Source: Phycisphaerae bacterium
GTDB lineage: Bacteria > Planctomycetota > Phycisphaerae > UBA1845 > UTPLA1
Assembly (NCBI GenBank): GCA_019636475.1
Contig: JAHBXN010000004.1
Location: 1-64,000 of the forward strand
Reading direction: 5' to 3'
Length of the DNA: 64,000 nucleotides
Part shown: positions 35,468 to 43,621 of the stretch, one piece after another
Layout: each line of letters begins with the position of its first letter
Position numbering within the stretch: the stretch's first letter is position 1
Translations under genes and position numbers: made by a program
The notes under the pieces: generated by a model
What the model was told of the DNA's origin: nothing
Database searches by the model: none
What the model saw: only the letters and a program-made list of their open reading frames with translations

Positions 35468-36274
35468 ATGATGCTTCGCAATGGAGTTGTGAACCTTATG
35501 TTTGGTGTGGCGGCGTTTGGTTTGGTATTCGTCCTTGCGACGGGCCTTGCCGCGAAGGGCGAGCCGCCCGAGAAGTCGGATCAGACGAAGAATTCAAAGC
35601 GGCCGAAGGTCGTCAGCCAGGAGCAGAAGACCGACGATAAGGAAGCGGCTCCTGTCGATGACAAGCTCGCTGCGCTTCGCTTCAAGATGAAAGACATTGA
35701 TGGAAAGGAGCAGGATCTTGTCCAGTATTACGGAAACGTGGTGCTGATGGTCAATGTCGCCTCGCGTTGCGGCCTGACTCCCCAGTATGAACAGCTTGAG
35801 GCGGTGTATCGCAAGTATGCCGAACGCGGCTTCGTGATTCTTGCGTTTCCCGCCAACAACTTTTTGGGGCAGGAGCCGGAATCGAACGACAAGATCAAGC
35901 AGTTCTGCACGTCGAAATATTCCGTTACGTTTCCGATGTTCGCGAAGGTTTCCGTGAAGGGGAACGATATCTGCGACTTGTACAAGTACCTCACTGCAAT
36001 GAAAGCGGGCCACGAATACGGCGGTGAAATCGAGTGGAACTTCGGCAAGTTTCTCATTGGACGCAACGGCCAAATCGTCGATCGCTTTTCGCCACGCACA
36101 AAGCCGGACGCCGAGAAGGTGATCGAGGCGATTGAAAAGGCTCTCGCGGCGCCCGTTCCAGAAGATTCGCCGCTGACGAAGAAGATGAAGGAAGCTGCTG
36201 AGAAGAAGAAAGATGCGGAAGAAAAGTCTGATCGCGAGAGCCGTGAGCGTTCTTCCGATGCAAAAAAGCAATGA
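35468..36274 (+). CDS. Exported glutathione peroxidase-like protein with charged tail
   Basis: A 268-residue thiol peroxidase of the GPx family. The catalytic tetrad is present: Cys101 in A-S-R-C-G-L-T, Gln in F-P-A-N-N-F-L-G-Q-E-P (127-137), and Trp/Asn in E-W-N-F (189-192). It uses Cys, not selenocysteine. Residues 1-29 form a signal peptide, so the enzyme is exported, unlike most bacterial homologues. A Lys/Glu linker (30-65) leads in, and the last 45 residues are a Lys/Glu/Ser-rich low-complexity tail. The ATG at 35468 has AAGGAGA 8 bases before it. The longer frame upstream overlaps kdsB and is not used. Confidence 0.9.
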   Translation: MMLRNGVVNLMFGVAAFGLVFVLATGLAAKGEPPEKSDQTKNSKRPKVVSQEQKTDDKEAAPVDDKLAALRFKMKDIDGKEQDLVQYYGNVVLMVNVASRCGLTPQYEQLEAVYRKYAERGFVILAFPANNFLGQEPESNDKIKQFCTSKYSVTFPMFAKVSVKGNDICDLYKYLTAMKAGHEYGGEIEWNFGKFLIGRNGQIVDRFSPRTKPDAEKVIEAIEKALAAPVPEDSPLTKKMKEAAEKKKDAEEKSDRESRERSSDAKKQ

Positions 36275-36407
36275 GCGACGCCACCGCAATTTGCTGTAAA
36301 TTTGCCGAGCGGTTTATCTCAGCGGTTTTGGTGATTCATGCGTTTCATCCGCAGCCGGAGTGATTCGACCCTCCGGACTCGGTCCGTCAGTTCGGGGCTT
36401 TGTTTTT

Positions 36408-37250
36408 ATGCGTCTTGTGAGATGGGAAGGGGAAGATGGTCGCGCCCGGTGGGGGCGCGAAGTGGATGAGGGCACCGCGCTGCCGATTCGCGAGACGGCG
36501 TTCCCCCATTTGTTCGCCACCGCGCCCGCGGAACTGCCGTTCGAGGACCGTCAGGTTCGCATTGGTCGGCGGCTCGCGCCGGTGGATCCGCCGAATATCA
36601 TCGCGATCGGCCGTAACTACGCGGAGCACGCGAGAGAGATGAAAGGTGAGGCTTCTTCGGAGGAGCCGCTCATTTTCCTGAAGGCGACGACGAGCCTGAT
36701 CGGACCGGCCGATGCAATCATGTTGCCGATCTCCGCGCCCGACGAGGTGGACTATGAAGCGGAGTTGGCGGTGGTGATCGGCCGGGTCGCCAAATGCGTT
36801 TCGGAGCGTGATGTGCTGAACCATGTATTTGGTTATTCATGTGCCAACGATGTGTCAGCACGAGATTGTCAGAAACGCCGCGACAAACAGTGGGCGCGCG
36901 GCAAGAGCTTCGATACCTTTTGTCCGATTGGACCGGTGCTCGTGACGGCCGATGAACTGTCACCGGATCGACTCCGTGTACAGTCGTTTCTGAATGGCAC
37001 GCCAATGCAGGATGGCAACACTTCTGAGATGATTTTCTCCGTGGCGAAGTTGATTCACTTTCTTTCTCATCAGTTCACACTGCCGCCGGGGACGGTGATA
37101 CTCACCGGCACTCCAGCGGGCGTCGGCTCCGCTCGAACACCTCCGACCTTTCTCAAGGCAGGCGACGTGATTGACGTGGCGGTGGAAGGCATCGGCCGGC
37201 TGAGCAATCGGGTCGCACGCGAGGTCCAGGGCCGCACCCGCTCTGAATAA
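36408..37250 (+). CDS. Fumarylacetoacetate hydrolase family protein
   Basis: A 280-residue FAH-fold enzyme, close in length to the acylpyruvate hydrolase/5-carboxymethyl-2-hydroxymuconate isomerase subgroup. The metal site is seen as I-A-I-G-R-N-Y-A-E-H, then D-E-V-D-Y-E-A-E-L-A-V-V-I-G with acidic ligands, then the N-D-V-S-A-R-D motif and the K-S-F-D-T-F-C-P-I-G-P segment. It would hydrolyse C-C bonds of acylpyruvate-type compounds; the substrate is unknown. A GTG at 36360 would add 16 residues; I prefer the ATG at 36408, which starts M-R-L-V-R as in relatives, though its ribosome site is weak. Confidence 0.9.
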   Translation: MRLVRWEGEDGRARWGREVDEGTALPIRETAFPHLFATAPAELPFEDRQVRIGRRLAPVDPPNIIAIGRNYAEHAREMKGEASSEEPLIFLKATTSLIGPADAIMLPISAPDEVDYEAELAVVIGRVAKCVSERDVLNHVFGYSCANDVSARDCQKRRDKQWARGKSFDTFCPIGPVLVTADELSPDRLRVQSFLNGTPMQDGNTSEMIFSVAKLIHFLSHQFTLPPGTVILTGTPAGVGSARTPPTFLKAGDVIDVAVEGIGRLSNRVAREVQGRTRSE

Positions 37251-37395
37251 AACAGGCTGAGACTCGGGCCGACCGCGGGACCGGTCCATCGGCGCAATCC
37301 GACCGGAGCGAAAGCCGTGGTTATCGGGCGAGCCGGCGTTGAGTGCGTGATTCCGCGCTGAACCGCATGGATCGGCTATCCGATAAGTCGATGCC

Positions 37396-37857
37396 ATGGT
37401 GAATATTCAGAACGAGCAATTAGCCCGGCAACACGAGAGACATCATACGTCTTTTCGCGCACGGGTGGAGCCGCATGGCGATCACGCCGCGCAGATCCGG
37501 CTGAGCTTTCCGGATGCGTTCTGTGGTCTGGAGGTGATCGACGTCAGTTCCGGCGGCCTGGGTCTGAAGTCAAGCGTCTTTATTCCCAGGAATCTGCGGA
37601 TCAATCTGCACATTTCCGATGTGTCGGCTGGCGATGACGTCGCGACGCAAGTCTTGAACATTCGAGCCGTCGTGCGCCGTTGCCTGCTGGTCGATCACAA
37701 ACCGACGTACCAGGTCGGGTTGCAGTTTCTCAATCCGAAAGGCAACGATGAACAGGCTCTGGTCAAGGCGGCAAGCAGCAATCTCTCGAGGGTGAAATCG
37801 ACGGAACCGGAGGCATCGCGAGAGCCCGTGGGGGCGGGGGGTGCTCGTGGTACCTAG
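37396..37857 (+). CDS. PilZ-domain protein
   Basis: A 153-residue protein built on a PilZ domain. The beta-barrel core shows D-V-S-S-G-G-L-G-L-K (about 51-60), the second half of the c-di-GMP binding signature (D-x-S-x-x-G). The RxxxR arm is R-H-H-T-S-F-R-A-R near residues 15-23. The last 30 residues are disordered. It overlaps the GspE gene by 17 bp, so it is probably translated with the secretion ATPase and may bring c-di-GMP control to it. Binding has to be taken as a prediction because the first Arg motif is loose. Confidence 0.75.
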   Translation: MVNIQNEQLARQHERHHTSFRARVEPHGDHAAQIRLSFPDAFCGLEVIDVSSGGLGLKSSVFIPRNLRINLHISDVSAGDDVATQVLNIRAVVRRCLLVDHKPTYQVGLQFLNPKGNDEQALVKAASSNLSRVKSTEPEASREPVGAGGARGT

Positions 37858-39514
37858 TCGGTCACATGAACTCAGGGATCAACTTCTCGCTGCGCGAATC
37901 CTGCCGGCAGCCACGGTCGCGAAGATCGAGCAGGAGGCCGTCGACAACTCCATCGATTTCGAAACCGTCATCCGCAAGAAAAAGCTTCTGACGGAATCGC
38001 AGGTGCACTCTCTTCACGCAATGCGGCTGGGTTTGCCATTCATTGATCTGGCCGATTTCATTCCACGCATGCAGAACTCGGAGCTTTTTTCCGAAGAGAT
38101 TGCGCGTCGCCACGTCATGTTTCCCCTGTTCAATCTCGACAACGTGATCACGCTGGTGATGGAGAATCCGGCGGATCTGGCGGGTATCGATCAGGTGCGG
38201 CGACTGACGAAGTGCGAAGTCGAGGCCTGCCTCGGCGCGAAGAATGACGTTCTCGGCCTGATCGAGCGAGCCTATGGGTCGAGCAAGTACCTTCAAGAGT
38301 TCTCGGTCACCGATTCGATGGCCCGGGCCGATGACCTGGTGGATTCGGATGATTCGCAGCCGGTCATTCGGCTCGTGCGCGATCTGATCAACGAGGCAGT
38401 CCGGCAAAACGCATCGGATATTCACATCGAACCCTGTGAGAGCGAACTTCGAATCCGCATTCGAGTGGACGGTGTTCTGCGCGAGATCGCGGCTCCGCCT
38501 CTGGCGCTGCACCGTGCACTGGTATCACGTGTCAAAATCATGGCACGTCTGGATATATCGCAATCCCGCGCTCCGCAGGATGGTGCGTTTGATCACAAGA
38601 CCGAAAATGGGGAAGTTGTCCTGCGCGTGTCCGTTCTGCCTTCGATCTGGGGAGAGGCGGTCGTCCTCAGAATCCTTCGGAATGAGTCGGAGTCCATCAC
38701 GCTTAGCGAATTGGGCATGTCCAGCAAGGTGCTCAAGCGATTTCAGAGCGTGATTCAGAATGCGCATGGCATGGTACTTGTGTCCGGACCCACCGGCTCC
38801 GGCAAGTCCACGACCCTGTACGCGGCGATGAAGTGCATTGCCAGCCCGCAGAAGAACATCATCGCGATTGAAGACCCGGTGGAGTATCGAACCAGCGTGA
38901 TTCGGCAGGTTCAGGTCAACAAGGAAGCGAATCTGACTTTCGCCTCCGGCCTGCGGTCCGTGCTGCGGCAGGACCCGGACGTCATCATGGTCGGCGAAAT
39001 TCGCGATGCGGAGACGGCCCAGATCGCGGTCCAGGCGGCGCTGACCGGCCACCTGATGCTCAGCACGGTGCATACGAACGATTCCGTCAGCGCAATCGCC
39101 CGATTTCGGGATCTGGGCGTGCCGGAGTATCTCATTTCATCATCATTTCTGGCTGTGCTTGCACAGCGGCTTTGTCGTCGCGTCTGTCCCGACTGCAAGT
39201 CGCCGGACTCCGCGCCGGCACACATGTATGACGCGCTGGGCCTCGACCGCTCGAAGCTGGATTTCGAACCGCTCAAGGGTACAGGCTGTCGTCGGTGCAT
39301 CGGCACGGGCTATCTGGGTCGAGTCGGCGTGTACGAACTGTTCGAACTGAGCGATCGGTATTCCAACATGATCGTGCGCAACGAGCCGACGGAGGCGATC
39401 CGGTCGGCAGCGAAGGCGGACGGCATGAAGTTTCTCGTCGATGATGGCATCGAGAAAATCCGTCTTGGTGCGACGACGATTGAAGAAGTGGTACGGATCG
39501 CGGGCCGATGTTGA
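37841..39514 (+). CDS. gspE: Type II secretion/type IV pilus assembly ATPase (GspE/PilB family)
   Basis: A 557-residue hexameric traffic ATPase. Residues 1-145 form the N-terminal domain that docks to the GspL-like protein. The ATPase core has Walker A G-P-T-G-S-G-K-S-T (316-324), Asp box A-I-E-D-P-V-E (342-348), Walker B I-M-V-G-E-I-R-D (382-389) and a His box near S-T-V-H-T-N-D (408-414). A zinc-binding tetracysteine follows: C449/C452 and C483/C486. It powers pseudopilus assembly from the cytoplasm. The GTG start overlaps the PilZ gene by 17 bp. Confidence 0.95.
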   Translation: MLVVPSRSHELRDQLLAARILPAATVAKIEQEAVDNSIDFETVIRKKKLLTESQVHSLHAMRLGLPFIDLADFIPRMQNSELFSEEIARRHVMFPLFNLDNVITLVMENPADLAGIDQVRRLTKCEVEACLGAKNDVLGLIERAYGSSKYLQEFSVTDSMARADDLVDSDDSQPVIRLVRDLINEAVRQNASDIHIEPCESELRIRIRVDGVLREIAAPPLALHRALVSRVKIMARLDISQSRAPQDGAFDHKTENGEVVLRVSVLPSIWGEAVVLRILRNESESITLSELGMSSKVLKRFQSVIQNAHGMVLVSGPTGSGKSTTLYAAMKCIASPQKNIIAIEDPVEYRTSVIRQVQVNKEANLTFASGLRSVLRQDPDVIMVGEIRDAETAQIAVQAALTGHLMLSTVHTNDSVSAIARFRDLGVPEYLISSSFLAVLAQRLCRRVCPDCKSPDSAPAHMYDALGLDRSKLDFEPLKGTGCRRCIGTGYLGRVGVYELFELSDRYSNMIVRNEPTEAIRSAAKADGMKFLVDDGIEKIRLGATTIEEVVRIAGRC

Positions 39515-39566
39515 TGCACGAGTTCAGTCGTGCCGGACTTGACTCGGTTTAGACGAGGATAGGATT

Positions 39567-40802
39567 GTGCCGAAGTTCGCTGTCCATTTCGCGCTGCCCA
39601 GTGGAAAACTCGGGACCGAAACGCTCGATGTGGCGTCGGAGCGCGCGGCACTTGCGCAGATTGAAGCCAGCGGCCGAACGCCGATCAGCGTTCAACTGGT
39701 TGGCGCGGCGACGGCTCAACTCGGGGTGGCTTCGACCCGTGTTCATAAGACGCGCGGCGGTAAATCGAATCGCCGGGCGGTGCTCGATTTCACGCATCAG
39801 ATGGCCGCGGTGTCCGAAAGCGGAATTCCGATCATCGCCGGGCTCAAGGCGGTCGGCGAACAAACCTCGAATGAACAATTGCGTGGCGCGATTGCTCGAA
39901 TGGTGAGCCGCATCGAGGGCGGTCGAACGCTGGCCGACGCGATCGGTCAGGAGCCGGACACCTTCACCGAGCTTTACGCCAAGACAGTCGCAGCGGGTGA
40001 ATCCGCCGGCCAGGTTCCCGAAGTGCTCAACGCGCTGGCACGCTACATGGAGCAGGAAGAGGAGACGCGAACGCAGATTCGTTCGGCGCTGATGTACCCG
40101 GCGATGGTCGTCGTGTCGCTGGTGCTGGCCACGATCGTGCTGTTGATCTTCGTGGTGCCGCAGTTCACGGAGATGTTCGCACAGTTCGAGAGCGAGCTAC
40201 CATTGCCGACGGTGATCCTCTTGGCGATCAGTGGAGCGCTGACGCAACACTACGTGGAGGTGCTCGGCGGAATCATCGGACTCGTCATGCTGACTCGATA
40301 CGTTTTGAGCTTCCGAAAGGTCCGAGTCGTGCTTGATAAGTACGTCCTGAAGTCGCCGGTATTCGGTAGTCTGCTGCTGGGTATCTACATGGTGCGATTC
40401 ATCGAGTTGCTCGACCTGCTCATGCGGGCCGCGCTGCCGATCACTCACTCGCTGCGCGTCACCGCCGACAGCATGACCAACGAGGTGTTGAAGCAGGACG
40501 TTCGGGATGTGCTGCGATCCGTCGAGGGCGGACGCTCATTGACGGAAGCATTCGCTGAAACGTCGTGCGTAACGCCCCTGGTGAAGCGCATGCTGGCGAT
40601 TGGAGAGGAATCGGGGCGAACGGATCAGATTTTCGAGTATCTCCGCAAGTACTATTCGCAACAAACCCAGCGCGGAATCAAGCTATTATCGACGCTTATT
40701 GAACCGATCATGGTTACCGGGCTTGCCGCAGTCGTTCTTTTCTTTGCGCTCGCGATCTTTTTGCCGATGTGGAAGCTGTTGAAAATCGTCGGTACGGCCT
40801 GA
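39567..40802 (+). CDS. gspF: Type II secretion inner-membrane platform protein (GspF/PilC family)
   Basis: A 411-residue platform protein with two T2SSF domains. The first begins with the D-F-T-H-Q-M-A-A-V-S-E-S-G motif at about 72-84, and the second with L-L-D-L-L-M-R-A-A-L-P-I-T-H-S near 275. Membrane helices are at about 172-195, 215-240 and 380-405. It links the GspE motor to the growing pseudopilus. The GTG start has GACGAGGAT before it. It directly follows gspE. Confidence 0.93.
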   Translation: MPKFAVHFALPSGKLGTETLDVASERAALAQIEASGRTPISVQLVGAATAQLGVASTRVHKTRGGKSNRRAVLDFTHQMAAVSESGIPIIAGLKAVGEQTSNEQLRGAIARMVSRIEGGRTLADAIGQEPDTFTELYAKTVAAGESAGQVPEVLNALARYMEQEEETRTQIRSALMYPAMVVVSLVLATIVLLIFVVPQFTEMFAQFESELPLPTVILLAISGALTQHYVEVLGGIIGLVMLTRYVLSFRKVRVVLDKYVLKSPVFGSLLLGIYMVRFIELLDLLMRAALPITHSLRVTADSMTNEVLKQDVRDVLRSVEGGRSLTEAFAETSCVTPLVKRMLAIGEESGRTDQIFEYLRKYYSQQTQRGIKLLSTLIEPIMVTGLAAVVLFFALAIFLPMWKLLKIVGTA

Positions 40803-40886
40803 TGGCCGACCTGGACTTGGATTTGTGCGTTTGCCTTCCGGATTGGGGGGCCTTTCGAAGGCTGATCAGACAGGAGTGTGTGCAAC

Positions 40887-41327
40887 ATGACGGCTATCAG
40901 GAAGAATCGAAGTGTTCGGGGTTTCACGCTGATTGAATTGGTGACCGTGATTGTCATCCTGGGAATTCTGTCAGCGGTGGCGTTGCCGGTGTATCTGGAC
41001 TATCGCGCGGATGCGCGGAAGGCGGCCTGCAAAGGCGCGCTTGGCGCCATGCGCGCCGCGATTGCAAACTACTATGCGCACTCCGCGACCGACACGGGCG
41101 GCGGAAACGCCAGCTATCCCACCTTGGCCGTCTTTACGACGGCCAATGCGGTGATGAATGGCGCCATTCCGGACAATCCTTATGACACGGACGCGACGAA
41201 AAACAACGTCGAAGTGGGTGTGACCAAAGGCACCCTTGTGGCTGGCGGAGCGGGCGGTTGGGCCTACAAGGCCTCGACCGGCGAAGTCTGGCCTAATACG
41301 AACACCGCCGGCGAGAAGGACTTTTAA
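40887..41327 (+). CDS. gspG: Major pseudopilin (GspG-like)
   Basis: A 146-residue type IV pilin-like protein. The prepilin site is R-G-F-T-L-I-E-L: Gly12 at -1, Phe13 at +1 and Glu at +5, followed by the hydrophobic helix V-T-V-I-V-I-L-G-I-L-S-A-V-A-L-P. The globular half has the T2SS-G type order, with N-P-Y-D-T-D and G-G-W-A-Y-K. It is the only pilin here with the canonical Gly at -1. AGGAG lies 10 bases before the ATG. A hairpin follows the gene, which may lower transcription of the minor pseudopilins relative to this major one. Confidence 0.9.
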   Translation: MTAIRKNRSVRGFTLIELVTVIVILGILSAVALPVYLDYRADARKAACKGALGAMRAAIANYYAHSATDTGGGNASYPTLAVFTTANAVMNGAIPDNPYDTDATKNNVEVGVTKGTLVAGGAGGWAYKASTGEVWPNTNTAGEKDF

Positions 41328-41445
41328 TCGCATCGGTTGAACGCCGCTTGCTGGGTCGGACTTCGTGTGTGAAGTCTGTTCGATGTGAAGTTCGCGTCGA
41401 GCGTCCTTCGACTATGCACGCCGGCAGACATCTAAATGATCACGC

Positions 41446-41480
41446 GCGGCACGGGCATCTTGCTCGTGCCGCAGCCGTTT
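41446..41480 (+). terminator. Hairpin between gspG and the minor pseudopilins
   Basis: GCGGCACGGGCA / TGCTCGTGCCGC form a 12-bp stem (one G-T) with a TCT loop, followed by AGCCGTTTT. It looks like a rho-independent terminator or attenuator inside the operon. Confidence 0.7.
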
Positions 41481-41517
41481 TGGACCGATGTTTGATCGGA
41501 CGGAGGTCTCGTGTTCG

Positions 41518-42033
41518 ATGAAGCGTTCAGCTTTTACGTTGATTGAGCTGGTTAGCGTCATCGCGTTGCTGGGAATCGTCTCACTTGCCGTTGGCGGGCC
41601 GATCCTGTCGACCGTTCAGGACATGCGCTTGTCATCGGCCGCGTCGAGACTGGCGGCTGATATCCGATATCTTCAACGAACGGCGATGGCATCGGGCCTG
41701 CGGACGTGGCTGGTCGTCGACGCCGCGAGCCATCGATACACGCTGCACATCGAGAATCCCGCCAGTCCCGGCAAGGCGGGTCGAGTGGGCCTGCCTCATC
41801 CCTTGGACCAGACCACGTCGGCGATTCAGTTCAACGCCAGTCCCTTCAACGGCGTCACAATCACTTCCGTTTCATTCGATTCCACTGCCGAGTTGGAGTT
41901 CGGAAACTTCGGAACGCCAAAGGATGCCAACGGCAATGCGCTCGCGTCGATTGGAGCCGTCATCCTGTCAAACCAGCTTGCCGTACGCGTTCACCCCGTT
42001 GGCGGATTTGTGGAGCACCGATCATGGCCGTGA
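41518..42033 (+). CDS. gspH: Minor pseudopilin (GspH-like)
   Basis: A 171-residue prepilin. The N-terminus K-R-S-A-F-T-L-I-E-L-V-S-V-I-A-L-L-G has the Phe +1 and Glu +5 of prepilins but Ala, not Gly, at -1. The globular part has the GspH-type segment R-L-A-A-D-I-R-Y-L-Q-R-T-A-M after the helix. It belongs to the pseudopilus tip group. GGAGG sits 12 bases upstream of the ATG at 41518; an upstream ATG at 41488 would give a longer leader. The 3' end overlaps the next gene by 10 bp. Confidence 0.82.
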   Translation: MKRSAFTLIELVSVIALLGIVSLAVGGPILSTVQDMRLSSAASRLAADIRYLQRTAMASGLRTWLVVDAASHRYTLHIENPASPGKAGRVGLPHPLDQTTSAIQFNASPFNGVTITSVSFDSTAELEFGNFGTPKDANGNALASIGAVILSNQLAVRVHPVGGFVEHRSWP

Positions 42034-42443
42034 TTCGTTCACGACGACGCTCCGTCACGATTGTCGAGATCGTGATGTCCATTGTGATTCTCTCGGTGGC
42101 GATTCCGCCGCTGATGAACGCCTTCGCGGAGTCGGCCGTTCAGTCGATTCACCCGTCATTGGCCGCGGTCGCGGGTTTTCTGGCGACAGACCGCATGGAA
42201 GAGATCATCGCCCGGCGCTATCGAGCAACCGACGGCTACTCAGCCGTCACAACCGGTAATTTTCCGGATGAGACGCCGGTATCCGGTTTTTCAAAGTTCA
42301 ATCGCTCCGTAACCATCTCAAATGTGACGGCGGCGCTCCAGCCCGCGGGGTCGGATCAAGGTTACAAGCGGGTACGGGTGACAGTGAGCTGGAACGGTGG
42401 GGCCGATGCCGTAATGGTGGAGCGTGTTTTCGCGGATTTCTGA
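42024..42443 (+). CDS. Minor pseudopilin (GspI-like)
   Basis: A 139-residue prepilin-like protein with S-V-T-I-V-E-I-V-M-S-I-V-I-L at residues 10-23: Ser at -1, Val at +1, Glu at +5. The small size, position after GspH and before GspJ, and the short C-terminal sheet fit GspI. It starts within the GspH gene (10 bp overlap) and shares one base with the next. The non-Gly cleavage site makes processing less certain. Confidence 0.75.
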   Translation: MAVIRSRRRSVTIVEIVMSIVILSVAIPPLMNAFAESAVQSIHPSLAAVAGFLATDRMEEIIARRYRATDGYSAVTTGNFPDETPVSGFSKFNRSVTISNVTAALQPAGSDQGYKRVRVTVSWNGGADAVMVERVFADF

Positions 42444-43087
42444 TGATCAGACGAGACTCAACATCGCGCCGGGCACTGGCTGGTCGGATTGTCCAGGGAT
42501 CAGTCCCGGGCGTGCGCCGTCGGTTTACCCACCGTCAGCTCCGTTGCTTCACACTCATCGAACTTGTGACGGCGATTGTGGTCGGCGCCATCGTAAGCGG
42601 AACCGCAGCGATGCTCATCATGTCAGCCGCGCGACAGCGGGCGGAAGTTTCGGCCAGAAGCGAACTGATTGATCAGGGCTCTGCCGCGCTGGAGTGCATC
42701 ATTCGATATGTTCGTGAGGTCTCCCAGGATGAATGCCCCCTTGCAGCGACGCCCTGCCTGAACGGCAACGCGCAGATATCCACCGCCGCGCAGAGCGATC
42801 TGCGTTTTGATGCGATCGGGTTTCGACTGTCTGCCGGCCGGATTGAGATGACCAACAATGCGGGTTCGGCCTGGTGGACGCTTTGCGCGGGTGTCACGGG
42901 ACTGACGTTTACATACTACGATCGCAACGGCGTCGTACTCTCATCGCTTCCGCTCACGGCGGGGGATCGCGCGAAGATTCGTCGGGTTTCGGTACAGATT
43001 GATCTCGTGGACAAAACCGAAACGGCCCGTATTCGCACGTCGATCTTTCTGCGCAATTTCATGAATGAGGTGACACTTGCACCCTGA
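42443..43087 (+). CDS. Minor pseudopilin (GspJ-like)
   Basis: A 214-residue prepilin-like protein with an unusually long basic leader of 35 residues and then C-F-T-L-I-E-L-V-T-A-I-V-V: Cys at -1, Phe at +1, Glu at +5. Size and order suit GspJ. The start overlaps the previous gene by 1 bp and the 3' end overlaps the next by 11 bp, so translation is coupled. Confidence 0.78.
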   Translation: MIRRDSTSRRALAGRIVQGSVPGVRRRFTHRQLRCFTLIELVTAIVVGAIVSGTAAMLIMSAARQRAEVSARSELIDQGSAALECIIRYVREVSQDECPLAATPCLNGNAQISTAAQSDLRFDAIGFRLSAGRIEMTNNAGSAWWTLCAGVTGLTFTYYDRNGVVLSSLPLTAGDRAKIRRVSVQIDLVDKTETARIRTSIFLRNFMNEVTLAP

Positions 43088-43574
43088 CTCTGGCTTGTCG
43101 GAAACCCCAGGTTCGCCAGCGGCGTGCACCTTGGATGCACGTCGGTCTAGCGGGTCTGCGGCTCAGGGCGGCCGAATCCCGGACCGACGCGGAATGGCGG
43201 TGGTGGGATTCGTCGCGGCCTTGCTTGTTATCGGATCATTCGCGCTGTGGGTTTCGCAACTGACGGCCTCCACATCACGGAGCCTTTTGAGTCACTTGTA
43301 CTCAACGGGGGCCTTTTATGGGGCCGAAAGTGGAATTGAGATGGCGATGCGTGAATTGAATGCAAGTCCCGCCACTGATTTCGACAGCGATGGCACTATC
43401 GGGACGATATCAGACAACGGAAACGATGCGGACGATCCGACCATCTCGACTGCGGTCTTCAGGACGGAAAAGATCGGTGCGTCGCCGCCTTTGTTTCGAT
43501 CGACGGGACGACCGAGTGCGACGGGTTCGCCCTGGTCGAGTTACCGTCGAGTGATCGAGGCTCGGATCGAGTAA
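43077..43574 (+). CDS. Tip pseudopilin (GspK/PilX-like), short
   Basis: A 165-residue frame with the R-R-G-M-A-V-V-G-F-V-A-A-L-L-V-I-G sequence at about 37-53, the start of a GspK/PilX-type prepilin helix after Gly at -1. Position +5 is Gly, so the usual Glu5 is absent, as in GspK. GspK is normally about 300 residues; this is about half that and lacks the extra domain. The TTG start given (43077) lies in the previous gene; the true start may be elsewhere before the RRG motif. An alternative is a PilX-type protein. Confidence 0.65.
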   Translation: MHPDSGLSETPGSPAACTLDARRSSGSAAQGGRIPDRRGMAVVGFVAALLVIGSFALWVSQLTASTSRSLLSHLYSTGAFYGAESGIEMAMRELNASPATDFDSDGTIGTISDNGNDADDPTISTAVFRTEKIGASPPLFRSTGRPSATGSPWSSYRRVIEARIE

Positions 43575-43621
43575 CACAAAGTCGGCGCGCATGGCGGCGC
43601 GACCGATGACAAGGCGCCACG

